A stretch of 64,000 nucleotides of DNA from Priestia megaterium (GTDB lineage: Bacteria; Bacillota; Bacilli; Bacillales; Bacillaceae_H). This document shows, piece by piece, positions 8,573-17,557 of this stretch; the stretch's first letter is position 1, and each line of letters begins with the position of its first letter. Both the position numbers and the translations under genes were made by a program. The DNA is taken from NCBI RefSeq assembly GCF_023824195.1, contig NZ_CP085442.1, positions 1,340,001-1,404,000 of the forward strand, written 5' to 3'. Below the pieces are notes generated by a model that saw nothing but the letters and a program-made list of their open reading frames with translations, was not told the DNA's origin and made no database searches.

Positions 8573-8746
8573 ATAAAAGTCAACGAAAGTGCGAAATTTC
8601 CTACATCTATGGTAATGGTTTTGAGAAAGTAACAGTATAAAAAAGACGGCCAGCCTCACGGACATGTTTATCCTTGCTTTTTTGGAGCATAGCCTTTAAA
8701 ATTGAGAGATAGATTAGGTAATCGCTCGCGAACGGAGGGATTGAGT
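8573..8746 (+). other. long untranslated leader of ylaN
   Basis: About 165 nt separate the predicted promoter from the ylaN start. No small gene or clear terminator is visible. It contains GACGGCCAGCCTCACGGAC and a T6 run near 8680, without a hairpin I can defend. Confidence 0.4.
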
Positions 8747-9028
8747 TTGACGCCTGAGACAATGATAGATCATCGTGAAAAAGCGTATGCGTTGTTAAAA
8801 GCTGATGCAGATAAGATTTTGCAATTAATTCAAGTTCAAATGGATAACTTAACAATGCCACAATGTCCTCTTTATGAAGAGGTTTTAGATACACAAATGT
8901 TTGGTTTATCAAGAGAAATTGATTTTGCAGTTCGTCTTGGTTTAATTGATGAACGTGTTGGAAAAACATTGCTAGACCGCCTCGAGCGTGAACTTTCTGC
9001 ACTGCATGAAGCGTTTACAAAAAAATAA
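8747..9028 (+). CDS. ylaN: YlaN, essential iron-homeostasis protein
   Basis: 93 residues, exactly the B. subtilis length. The core [20 protein letters not shown] and [12 protein letters not shown] is diagnostic. Start TTG 8747 is chosen because GGAGGG (8734-8739) is 7 nt upstream and the length then matches; an earlier in-frame reading from 8702 adds 15 unrelated residues. Known of the family: essential in B. subtilis unless iron is supplied, and Staphylococcus YlaN binds Fe(II) and Fur and relieves Fur repression. It is transcribed alone and closed by a terminator. Confidence 0.95.
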   Translation: MTPETMIDHREKAYALLKADADKILQLIQVQMDNLTMPQCPLYEEVLDTQMFGLSREIDFAVRLGLIDERVGKTLLDRLERELSALHEAFTKK

Positions 9029-9042
9029 AAATCACGCGATCG

Positions 9043-9081
9043 AAACTCAAACTATATACAAACGTAGTTTGAGTTTTTTAT
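9043..9081 (+). terminator. ylaN terminator
   Basis: AAACTCAAACTA (9043-9054) pairs with TAGTTTGAGTTT (9065-9076), followed by TTTTA. Confidence 0.88.
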
Positions 9082-9171
9082 TACAGGTGGTTGAAATTTC
9101 CTAATTTACTCAAATTTGTACATAAAAGATGAAACGAAACAGAAACACGTCATTTTTAAAGGAAGAGGGTT

Positions 9172-10362
9172 ATGGTAAAAAAAATATTTAGGCATTTTGA
9201 CTATTCAATTGTAATTCCAGTGCTGCTTCTTTGTGCGGTTGGACTAGTTATGGTTTACAGTTCAAGTATGATTGTAAGTATTACAAGATATCATACGTCA
9301 AGTGATTTCTTTTACAACAGACAAAAAATGTGGCTTGCTTTTACGCTTGTATTGTTCATTTTAACAATGCTAACACCTTACAAGCTGTATCCTAAAATAC
9401 TGCCTTATGCGATTCTGGGCATTTTTGTACTGCTTTTGCTTGTGTTTGTAATGGGGCATACGAGTAACAATGCGCAAAGTTGGCTGCAGCTTGGCGGGGC
9501 AAACATGCAGCCGGCTGAGTATGCCAAGCTTGTTGTCATTTTATACTTATCGTATGTTTTGTCTAAAAGGCAAGAGTATATTGACAACATCAAAAAAGCT
9601 TTTTTTGGACCTATGGGTCTTGTATTTCTAATATTAGGTTTTGTAGCTATTCAGCCTGACCTTGGAACGGGATCAATTATTTTTGCTATTGCCGTTACCA
9701 TTATGCTGTGTTCGGGAATCTCTAAAAAAACCCTTTTCCGCATGCTAGCACTAGGTATCATTTTGCTTACAGTAATTATTACGATTGGTTTTTTTACAGG
9801 TCAGTTTACTGCCAATCGAATTGGCCGTTTTACCGGTGCATCAGATCCGTTTGCCAATGCTCAAGGAACCGGTTATCAGCTGGTTAATTCATATTTAGCA
9901 ATAGGTACAGGAGGCTTAAAAGGCCTTGGCTTAGGAGAAAGTGTACAAAAGTATGGTTATCTTCCGGAGCCCCATACCGATTTCATTATGGCTATTATTG
10001 CAGAAGAATTAGGGTTCTTTGGAGTTATGCTCGTGCTGGGCCTTTTAGGCTTCTTAATTTTCAGGATTTTAATGCTGGCTAAAAAATCTCAGGATCCGTT
10101 TGCTAGCATGATTTGTATTGGAGTAGCCAGTATGATAGGTATTCAAACAGGCATTAACCTTGGAGGGCTTACGGGACTCATTCCGATTACCGGCGTCACG
10201 CTTCCGTTTATCAGTTACGGAGGGTCTTCGCTGCTAACGCTGATGGTATCTATGGGAATTATTGTAAATATCTCATTTTTCGTAAATTATCAAAATAAAA
10301 AACAGAAAAATACGGAAAATATTGTGCTACATCCGAACAATACATCAACAATAAGCGATTGA
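9172..10362 (+). CDS. ftsW: cell-division lipid II polymerase FtsW (SEDS family)
   Basis: 396 residues with about ten membrane helices. SEDS peptidoglycan glycosyltransferase working with its partner PBP at the septum. Diagnostic motifs are QPDLGTG near residue 161, NSYLAIGTGG near 240, PEPHTDFIMAIIAEELGFFG near 264 and a C-terminal ITGVTLPFISYGGSS. RBS AAGGAAGAGGGTT precedes ATG 9172. It is followed by pyc, the same order as in B. subtilis. The cytoplasmic tail is short and Asn/Lys-rich. Confidence 0.96.
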   Translation: MVKKIFRHFDYSIVIPVLLLCAVGLVMVYSSSMIVSITRYHTSSDFFYNRQKMWLAFTLVLFILTMLTPYKLYPKILPYAILGIFVLLLLVFVMGHTSNNAQSWLQLGGANMQPAEYAKLVVILYLSYVLSKRQEYIDNIKKAFFGPMGLVFLILGFVAIQPDLGTGSIIFAIAVTIMLCSGISKKTLFRMLALGIILLTVIITIGFFTGQFTANRIGRFTGASDPFANAQGTGYQLVNSYLAIGTGGLKGLGLGESVQKYGYLPEPHTDFIMAIIAEELGFFGVMLVLGLLGFLIFRILMLAKKSQDPFASMICIGVASMIGIQTGINLGGLTGLIPITGVTLPFISYGGSSLLTLMVSMGIIVNISFFVNYQNKKQKNTENIVLHPNNTSTISD

Positions 10363-10385
10363 TTTTCGTGAAAAAATTGTGTAAA

Positions 10386-10440
10386 AAAAGCAAAAATTTA
10401 TTGGAATTTTATCATTTTCCATTGATTTTTGCTTTTCTTT
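10386..10440 (+). terminator. ftsW terminator
   Basis: AAAAGCAAAAAT (10386-10397) pairs with ATTTTTGCTTTT (10425-10436), with an inner TTGGAA/TTCCAT helix, then CTTTT. Confidence 0.8.
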
Positions 10441-10495
10441 TATCCAATTTTGCTATATATTGAAGTTTATACGAAATTGAGAGGAGATTAGCAAC

Positions 10496-13400
10496 ATGAG
10501 TTTTGTAACTAAAAAAATCAAAAAAGTATTAGTAGCAAACCGAGGAGAAATTGCGATTCGTGTATTTCGAGCATGTACTGAACTGAATATTCGGACTGTT
10601 GCAATTTATTCTAAGGAAGATGCAGGTTCTTATCACCGTTACAAAGCGGATGAAGCCTATTTAGTAGGAGCGGAGAAAAAACCGATTGATGCTTATTTAG
10701 ATATAGAAGGCATCATCGACATTGCTAAGTCTCATGATGTAGATGCTATTCACCCTGGCTATGGTTTTTTGTCAGAAAATATCCAATTTGCGAAACGTTG
10801 CGAAGAAGAAGGCATTATTTTTATTGGCCCAAAATCCAAGCATCTTGATATGTTTGGCGATAAAGTAAAAGCACGTCATCAGGCTATTCAAGCAGATATT
10901 CCCGTTATTCCTGGTACGGATGGTCCTATTGATTCAATTGACGAAGCAAAAGAATTTGCTAATCAGCATGGATATCCTCTAATGATCAAAGCGGCTTTGG
11001 GCGGAGGCGGTCGAGGCATGCGTATCGTTCGCGATGCAGATAGCCTGAAAGAATCGTATGATCGTGCCAAATCAGAAGCAAAAGCGGCTTTTGGTAATGA
11101 TGAAGTGTATGTCGAGAAATTAGTTGAAAACCCAAAACATATTGAAGTGCAAATTTTAGGTGATGAACAAGGAAATGTTGTGCATCTTTATGAACGCGAC
11201 TGTTCTGTGCAGCGTCGTCACCAAAAAGTAGTAGAAGTAGCACCAAGTGTTTCTATAGATGAAGACTTACGTTTCCGCATTTGTGAAGCAGCTGTGCAGC
11301 TGATGGAAAAAGTGCAGTACATAAATGCTGGTACAGTAGAATTTTTAGTATCAGGAAACGATTTTTATTTTATTGAAGTAAATCCGCGTGTTCAAGTAGA
11401 GCACACAATTACTGAAATGATTACAGGTATTGATATCGTTCAATCGCAAATTTTAATTGCAGACGGCTACGCGCTTCACAGCAAGGAAGTGTCCATTCCT
11501 GCACAAGATCAAATTCACGTACATGGATATGCGATTCAATCTCGTGTAACGACAGAAGATCCGTTAAACAATTTTATGCCGGATACGGGTAAGATTATGG
11601 CTTATCGTTCTGGTGGCGGTTTTGGCGTACGCTTAGATACGGGAAACAGCTTCCAAGGTGCTGTAATTACGCCTTATTATGATTCACTGTTAGTAAAAGT
11701 AACAACATGGGCATTAACATTCGATCAAGCAGCATCAAAAATGGTGCGGAACTTAAAAGAGTTTCGTATTCGTGGAATTAAAACAAATATTCCGTTCCTT
11801 GAAAATGTAGTAAAACATGATAAGTTCTTAACAGGGGCTTATGATACATCATTTATTGATACAACGCCTGAACTTTTTGTTTTCCCGAAGCGAAAAGACC
11901 GCGGAACTAAAATGCTTACATACATTGGGAATGTTACGGTAAACGGATTCCCAGGTGTATCGGAAAAGAAAAAGCCAATCTTTACGAAACCGCGCGTTCC
12001 GAGTGTGGATATAAGCCAACCAATTCAAAACGGAACAAAGCAGATTTTAGATGAAAAAGGCGCTGAAGGGCTAGTAAATTGGGTAAAAGAACGCAAGGAA
12101 GTGCTATTAACGGATACAACCTTCCGTGATGGCCATCAGTCTCTTTTAGCAACGCGTATTCGTACAAACGACTTAAAACAAGTAGCTAACCCAACTGCAC
12201 GCTTGCTTCCAGATTTATTTTCTATGGAAATGTGGGGGGGAGCAACGTTTGATGTCGCTTATCGATTCTTAAAAGAAGATCCGTGGGATCGCTTGCTTAC
12301 TTTGCGTCAACAAGCGCCAAACGTTCTTTTCCAAATGCTTCTTCGCGCGTCAAATGCGGTTGGATATAAAAACTATCCTGATAATGTAATTAAGGAATTT
12401 GTTGAAAAATCAGCTTATGCAGGTATTGATGTTTTCCGTATCTTTGACAGCTTAAACTGGGTGCAAGGAATGACTCTTGCAATTGACTCCGTTCGTCAAA
12501 CAGGAAAGATTGCAGAAGCAGCGATGTGTTATACAGGTGATATTTTAGATCCGACGCGCCGTAAGTATGATTTGGATTACTACAAAAACTTAGCAAAAGA
12601 GCTTGAGCAGTCTGGAGCACATATCCTGGGCATTAAAGATATGGCGGGTCTTTTAAAACCACAGGCAGCTTATGATTTAGTATCGGCTCTAAAAGAAACG
12701 GTTGATATTCCAATCCACCTTCATACGCATGATACAAGCGGAAACGGTGTATACACGTATGCAAAAGCAATTGAAGCAGGTGTAGACATTGTAGACGTAG
12801 CCGTAAGCTCAATGGCAGGCTTAACGTCTCAGCCAAGTGCTAACTCTCTTTATTACGCATTAGAAGGTGCGGACCGCAGACCAAATCTAGATATTAAAAA
12901 TCTAGAAGAGCTTTCTTACTATTGGGAAGACGTGCGAAAATATTACCAAGACTTCGAAAGCGGCATGAACGCTCCTCATACGGAAGTGTACGAGCATGAA
13001 ATGCCAGGCGGTCAATATAGCAACTTACAGCAACAAGCAAAAGCAGTTGGTTTAGGAAACCGCTGGGATGAAGTAAAAGATATGTATTCACGCGTGAATT
13101 TGTTATTTGGTGATATTGTAAAAGTTACGCCATCATCAAAAGTAGTTGGAGATATGGCATTGTTTATGGTTCAAAACAACTTGACAGAAGAAACGCTGTT
13201 TGAGCGCGGTGAAACGCTTGACTTCCCGGATTCAGTTATTGAATTGTTTGAAGGGTATTTAGGGCAGCCTCACGGAGGATTCCCTAAAGAGCTTCAGCGC
13301 ATCATTCTAAAAGGCAGAAAACCTATTACAGTTCGTCCTGGAGAACTGTTAGAAGATGTGGACTTCGATGCAGTGAAAGAAAAGCTATTTAAAGACTTAA

Positions 13401-13945
13401 ATCGCCAAGTAACGAGTTTTGATGCCATTGCTTATGCGCTGTATCCAAAAGTATTTATGGATTATCATAAAGCAGTCGAACAATACGGGGACATTTCTGT
13501 TCTTGATACACCGACTTTCCTATACGGCATGCGTTTAGGAGAAGAGGTTGAAATTGAGATTGAAAAAGGAAAAACCTTAATTGTTCGCCTTGTATCCATT
13601 GGAGAACCGCAGGCAGACGGTACGCGAACAGTATACTTTGAATTGAACGGTCAGCCTCGTGAAGTCGTGATTAAAGACGAAAGTGTCAAAACAACCGTTA
13701 CGGCAAAACAAAAAGCCGACCAAGGAAATCCGGCCCACATCGGCGCTTCAATGCCTGGAACCGTTATTCGAGTAGTAGTAGAAAAAGGCGATAAAGTCTC
13801 AAAAGGTGATCACTTAATGATCACAGAAGCAATGAAAATGGAAACAACCGTGCAAGCACCATTTGACGGCGTGATTAAACAAGTACACGTGTCGAATGGA
13901 GATGGCATCCAGCCGGGAGATTTATTAATTGAATTAGAAAGCTAA
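10496..13945 (+). CDS. pyc: pyruvate carboxylase
   Basis: 1149 residues. Biotin-dependent carboxylation of pyruvate to oxaloacetate, the main anaplerotic step. Domains in order: biotin carboxylase/ATP-grasp (about 1-450, with the glycine-rich GGGGRGMR loop and RDCSVQRRHQK), carboxyltransferase (DTTFRDGHQ at 540-548), PC/OADA domain, and a C-terminal biotinyl domain with AMKM, biotin on Lys1114. GAGAGGAGATTAGC precedes ATG 10496. It is monocistronic, ending in a bidirectional terminator facing ctaA. Confidence 0.98.
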   Translation: MSFVTKKIKKVLVANRGEIAIRVFRACTELNIRTVAIYSKEDAGSYHRYKADEAYLVGAEKKPIDAYLDIEGIIDIAKSHDVDAIHPGYGFLSENIQFAKRCEEEGIIFIGPKSKHLDMFGDKVKARHQAIQADIPVIPGTDGPIDSIDEAKEFANQHGYPLMIKAALGGGGRGMRIVRDADSLKESYDRAKSEAKAAFGNDEVYVEKLVENPKHIEVQILGDEQGNVVHLYERDCSVQRRHQKVVEVAPSVSIDEDLRFRICEAAVQLMEKVQYINAGTVEFLVSGNDFYFIEVNPRVQVEHTITEMITGIDIVQSQILIADGYALHSKEVSIPAQDQIHVHGYAIQSRVTTEDPLNNFMPDTGKIMAYRSGGGFGVRLDTGNSFQGAVITPYYDSLLVKVTTWALTFDQAASKMVRNLKEFRIRGIKTNIPFLENVVKHDKFLTGAYDTSFIDTTPELFVFPKRKDRGTKMLTYIGNVTVNGFPGVSEKKKPIFTKPRVPSVDISQPIQNGTKQILDEKGAEGLVNWVKERKEVLLTDTTFRDGHQSLLATRIRTNDLKQVANPTARLLPDLFSMEMWGGATFDVAYRFLKEDPWDRLLTLRQQAPNVLFQMLLRASNAVGYKNYPDNVIKEFVEKSAYAGIDVFRIFDSLNWVQGMTLAIDSVRQTGKIAEAAMCYTGDILDPTRRKYDLDYYKNLAKELEQSGAHILGIKDMAGLLKPQAAYDLVSALKETVDIPIHLHTHDTSGNGVYTYAKAIEAGVDIVDVAVSSMAGLTSQPSANSLYYALEGADRRPNLDIKNLEELSYYWEDVRKYYQDFESGMNAPHTEVYEHEMPGGQYSNLQQQAKAVGLGNRWDEVKDMYSRVNLLFGDIVKVTPSSKVVGDMALFMVQNNLTEETLFERGETLDFPDSVIELFEGYLGQPHGGFPKELQRIILKGRKPITVRPGELLEDVDFDAVKEKLFKDLNRQVTSFDAIAYALYPKVFMDYHKAVEQYGDISVLDTPTFLYGMRLGEEVEIEIEKGKTLIVRLVSIGEPQADGTRTVYFELNGQPREVVIKDESVKTTVTAKQKADQGNPAHIGASMPGTVIRVVVEKGDKVSKGDHLMITEAMKMETTVQAPFDGVIKQVHVSNGDGIQPGDLLIELES

Positions 13946-13984
13946 TCAAAAAAGGTACGAGCTCTGAGCTCGTACCTTTTTTGA
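13946..13984. terminator. bidirectional pyc/ctaA terminator
   Basis: TCAAAAAAGGTACGAGCTC (13946-13964) and its exact reverse complement (13966-13984) surround a single T. A- and T-runs on both sides serve both strands. Confidence 0.92.
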
Positions 13985-14887
13985 TCAATTATGTGTATGA
14001 CGCGTTGCAAGTAAGGTTAAGTAGCTTAATACACCGAATAGGAAAGAGATAATTAAAGAATGAGCAAGCGCGAGCTCTAGCTGCAAACGTGTGACAACAA
14101 CAAGCATACCGGAAACTGCCTGAAAAATAACTAGAATGAGGGCAGCTAACCATCCGTAAAAAATATTTTTTTGATGACGATAATATTTAACTGCATGGAT
14201 AAAGGCAGCTAAAATCCATACAAACGTTAAAACAGCAGCGAATCGATGTCCCATTTGAATCCACTGATTCAAATCAACAGGTAGCCAACCGTTTCCGTGT
14301 GAACAAAATGGAACGTCTGGACAAGCTAAGCTAGCTTCTTTATGGCGAACAAGCGCGCCTGTGTACACAACGGCATATGTGTACAAGATAACCCCGTAAA
14401 TATGTTTTTTCATTTTAGAGCCTAGCTGCATATTAGTTGCATCGAGCTTTTGATCCACTTCAAAGATAATAAGTGTTAACAGCAGCACAGAAGCAAACGA
14501 AATAAGAGAAATACCAAAATGAAGAGCAAGCACTGCATCTGACTGCCCCCACATAACGGCAGCGGCCCCAATTAATGCTTGCAGTACTAGGAAGAAAAAA
14601 GAGATAAACGCTAAAGGTCTAACTTCTTTTATATGCCCTAGTGAAATCCATGCCCATACGCATAAAGCGAGGACAAGAAAGCCCGACACGCCAGAAACTA
14701 AGCGGTGGCTTAATTCAACAACGGTTTCAAATGTTAAAGGGTCAGGAATGAGCTGTCCGTTACACAGAGGCCAAGAATCTCCGCACCCGTCTGCTGAACC
14801 AGTTTTCGTAACAAGGGCACCGCCAAGTAGAATAAGCAACATGGCCATGCTCGTCACAACGGATAAAAATTTTAATCCAAGTCGCAC
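13985..14887 (-). CDS. ctaA: haem A synthase CtaA
   Basis: Eight-helix membrane enzyme converting haem O to haem A for cytochrome aa3/caa3 oxidase. Two Cys pairs in extracytoplasmic loops are visible: GCGDSWPLC near residue 35 and CPDVPFC near 190; the first pair forms a catalytic disulfide in B. subtilis CtaA. His ligands occur in ELSHR and MGHR. The start is GTG 14887 because AGGATGGTGAT lies just upstream; ATG 14899, four codons earlier, lies within that ribosome site. It is divergent from ctaB, as in B. subtilis. Confidence 0.95.
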   Translation of the reverse strand: MRLGLKFLSVVTSMAMLLILLGGALVTKTGSADGCGDSWPLCNGQLIPDPLTFETVVELSHRLVSGVSGFLVLALCVWAWISLGHIKEVRPLAFISFFFLVLQALIGAAAVMWGQSDAVLALHFGISLISFASVLLLTLIIFEVDQKLDATNMQLGSKMKKHIYGVILYTYAVVYTGALVRHKEASLACPDVPFCSHGNGWLPVDLNQWIQMGHRFAAVLTFVWILAAFIHAVKYYRHQKNIFYGWLAALILVIFQAVSGMLVVVTRLQLELALAHSLIISFLFGVLSYLTLLATRHTHN

Positions 14888-15391
14888 AATAATCACCATC
14901 CTAAAAGCAAAGTAAGTAATATAACGAGCTAAACAATTTATCCTAATCTTTTTGTATATTAAACATAAATTTTATTTATTCTCCATAAACTTGATTGAAT
15001 TTGTTATAATGGTAGAAAGTGTAAGGTTTGTTCATGAGTTTGACTCTGCAGATATGTAAAAGGTACCGTACAGAAAACTATTTTACTTGCAGAAATATCT
15101 TTTAACAAGTGACAGGGACATGCATTTAGCTCATGACAAAAAAAATCCATATTTTTTTCATGAATTCTTCACAAAGTAACGGCAAAATATGGTTTAATAA
15201 ACATGAGAAATAGATATTTCTCTACTATTTTATCGTTTACATGTGAAGCTTTTAAGTAGTTTTGGTGAGAGGAATATGCCTTCTTTGTGAACAAAGAGGA
15301 GATTTTTGTAAAAATATGTTGAAAACGCCTTCATTTATAGACTCTTTATTTACTAGATAAAAGTCTGTGGATGAGTAAAGGAGGAAGCGCC
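14888..15391. promoter_or_regulatory. ctaA/ctaB divergent control region
   Basis: About 500 bp without a gene. TGTTATAAT (15002-15010) is an extended -10 reading toward ctaB. Next are an imperfect CATGAC..TTTTTTTCATG hairpin (15132-15162), the palindrome GAGAAATAGATATTTCTC (15205-15222) and a near-consensus cre box (15320-15333). ResD and CcpA control of this region is known in B. subtilis. A long ctaB leader of up to ~380 nt is implied if the first promoter is used. Confidence 0.6.
15320..15333 (+). promoter_or_regulatory. CcpA cre box upstream of ctaB
   Basis: TGAAAACGCCTTCA matches TGWAARCGYTWNCW at 13 of 14 positions. It is 59 bp before the ctaB start. Catabolite repression of the ctaB-F cluster is known in B. 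subtilis. Confidence 0.7.
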
Positions 15392-16330
15392 ATGGAAGAT
15401 TCAAAAATGGTGGAAGATTCAACGCTTTCTGCATCGCCTAACACAGCTCATGTAAGCGAAAATAGTTCCATTTGGTCAGATTTTTTAGCTACGATTAAAA
15501 TTGGAATAGTCAACTCAAATTTCATCACCACCTTTACTGGTTTTTGGCTAGCTCTTTTCTTCAACGAACAACACTTCTTAGAAAACCTGGATAAAGCATT
15601 TTTTACTTTAATAGGTTCTTCACTTATCATCGCCGGTTCATGCAGTTTGAACAATTACATAGATCGTGACATTGACCCTCTAATGGAACGAACAAAGGGA
15701 CGACCTACAGTGACAGGGAGTTTTACACCTTGGACGGTCCTTGGGATTGGAATCGGTTTTACGTTAACCGGCTTGCTTATGCTACTAGTTGTTTCTTCCG
15801 TAGCCGCTCTCATCGGATTAGCAGGAATACTTACATATGTAGTTTTTTACACCATGTGGTCCAAAAGACTATACACAATTAATACAGTAATCGGAAGTAT
15901 ATCAGGCGCTGTCCCGCCTTTAATTGGATGGGCCGCTATCGATCCCAATTTACACGTAGTGGCTTGGGTATTATTTCTAATCATGTTTATTTGGCAGCCG
16001 CCTCACTTTCTAGCTCTTGCTATGCGAAGATGTGAAGAATACCGAGCAGCGGGAATCCCTATGTTGCCTGTTGTGCACGGTTTTGAGCTTACAAAACGAC
16101 AGATTCTCATTTGGATTGCTTGTTTGTTGCCATTACCTCTTTATTTATACGAATTAGGTACTCCATTTCTAATTTTGGCCACTGTTTTAAACATAGGATG
16201 GCTATTTTTAGGATTTGCTCAATACAATAAACAAGAAGACACAAAGTGGGCTAGCATGATGTTTGTCTACTCACTAAACTATTTAACTATTTTATTTGTC
16301 TCAATGATTGTCGCAACGCTTTTTGCCTAG
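15392..16330 (+). CDS. ctaB: protohaem IX farnesyltransferase (haem O synthase) CtaB
   Basis: 312 residues, polytopic UbiA-family prenyltransferase that farnesylates haem B to haem O, the substrate of CtaA. The prenyl-diphosphate site [19 protein letters not shown] (about 89-107) and the second Asp-region motif ([20 protein letters not shown]) are present. ATG 15392 is chosen because AAAGGAGG (15377-15384) is 7 nt upstream; the in-frame ATG at 15371 lies before the ribosome site. It opens the ctaBCDEFG cluster. Confidence 0.96.
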   Translation: MEDSKMVEDSTLSASPNTAHVSENSSIWSDFLATIKIGIVNSNFITTFTGFWLALFFNEQHFLENLDKAFFTLIGSSLIIAGSCSLNNYIDRDIDPLMERTKGRPTVTGSFTPWTVLGIGIGFTLTGLLMLLVVSSVAALIGLAGILTYVVFYTMWSKRLYTINTVIGSISGAVPPLIGWAAIDPNLHVVAWVLFLIMFIWQPPHFLALAMRRCEEYRAAGIPMLPVVHGFELTKRQILIWIACLLPLPLYLYELGTPFLILATVLNIGWLFLGFAQYNKQEDTKWASMMFVYSLNYLTILFVSMIVATLFA

Positions 16331-16467
16331 ATAAAATCTTTCACTGAATGCGGCACTGCACAAGGGGGATTTCTTCTACATGTAGAATTCATTATAGAAG
16401 GAATAAGTTTTATGCTCAAGAGGGCATAGATGAAATCACGTCAATGAAAGAGAGGTTGGGGAATGGT

Positions 16468-17523
16468 ATGAAAAAATGGCGATTGAACTTTCGTGTTTTG
16501 TCGTTATTTACGCTGCTTGCATTCGTGTTATCGGCCTGTGGAAAACCGTTTTTGTCAACACTTAAGCCTGCAGGTGAGGTAGCTGAAGAACAATATTCGC
16601 TTATGCTGCTTAGTACAGCCATCATGGTTTTAGTTATTATTGTTGTCACCATTATCTTTATATTTGTTATTCTGCGCTTTCGTCGTCGTAAAGGCGAAGA
16701 AAATGTGATTCCAAAGCAAGTAGAGGGAAGCAGAAAGTTAGAAATTATATGGACAGTGATTCCTATCTTGCTGCTGATTATTTTGACTGTTCCAACGGTC
16801 ATCTCAACATTTAAGCTAGCGGATGTAAAAGGAATGAAGGACAAAGATGCTGTCGTAGTAAATGTACGCGCTAACTTGTACTGGTGGGAATTTGAGTATC
16901 CTAATCAAAAAATTATTACATCGCAAGATCTAGTTGTTCCAACGGATAAAAAAGTCTACTTTAATATTAAAGCTTCTGACGTCAAGCACTCATTCTGGAT
17001 TCCTTCAGTTGGAGGAAAGCTCGATGCTAACACAGAAAATGATAATAAATTCTGGCTAGTGTTTGATTCTAAAAAATCGAAGGAAGCTAACGGGGTTTTC
17101 TACGGAAAATGTGCTGAGCTTTGCGGTCCATCTCATTCCCTTATGGACTTTAAAGTACGGGCTGTATCAAGCGATGAATTTGATGCGTGGGCGAAAGATT
17201 TGAAAAAGGCAAAGCCTGATGTAGAAACAGCATCCGCAAAAGCTGGTCAAGAGGTCTTTAATGAAAGCTGTATCGGATGTCATGCTGTTGACGTCAAAGA
17301 TAATCGTCCAGAGCAAGCTCGTCAAGCACCAAACTTAGCCGGTTTTTCTGAACGTGAGCGTGTAGCTGGAGTGCTTCCTCACAACAAGGAAAATATCAAA
17401 AAATGGTTAAAAGACCCTGAAAAAGTTAAGCCGGGTAATAAGATGAGTGGTACATATCCTGACTTAACAGATGAACAAGTGAATGAGCTAGCAGACTATT
17501 TAATGAGTTTAAAAGAAAAATAA
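16468..17523 (+). CDS. ctaC: cytochrome caa3 oxidase subunit II CtaC, lipoprotein with cytochrome c domain
   Basis: 351 residues. A signal peptide ends in lipobox LSAC (Cys24). Two membrane helices follow (about 45-68 and 89-110). The CuA cupredoxin domain has the ligand cluster CAELCGPSHSLM. A C-terminal cytochrome c domain has the haem motif CIGCH and a methionine-bearing NKMSGTYPDL. ATG 16468 is chosen because MKKW then starts a proper signal peptide; earlier in-frame ATGs have no ribosome site. It transfers electrons from cytochrome c to subunit I. TTCTACATGTAGAA (16374-16387) upstream is a perfect palindrome of unknown role. Confidence 0.95.
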   Translation: MKKWRLNFRVLSLFTLLAFVLSACGKPFLSTLKPAGEVAEEQYSLMLLSTAIMVLVIIVVTIIFIFVILRFRRRKGEENVIPKQVEGSRKLEIIWTVIPILLLIILTVPTVISTFKLADVKGMKDKDAVVVNVRANLYWWEFEYPNQKIITSQDLVVPTDKKVYFNIKASDVKHSFWIPSVGGKLDANTENDNKFWLVFDSKKSKEANGVFYGKCAELCGPSHSLMDFKVRAVSSDEFDAWAKDLKKAKPDVETASAKAGQEVFNESCIGCHAVDVKDNRPEQARQAPNLAGFSERERVAGVLPHNKENIKKWLKDPEKVKPGNKMSGTYPDLTDEQVNELADYLMSLKEK

Positions 17524-17557
17524 ACGTCCAGTCGTTTTTAAAAGGGGAGGTTTAGCG

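Noticed and set aside
16374..16387. TTCTACATGTAGAA as a terminator or operator between ctaB and ctaC
   Set aside because: The palindrome is short with no T-run, and I know of no regulator with this site. Kept only as a note in the ctaC entry.
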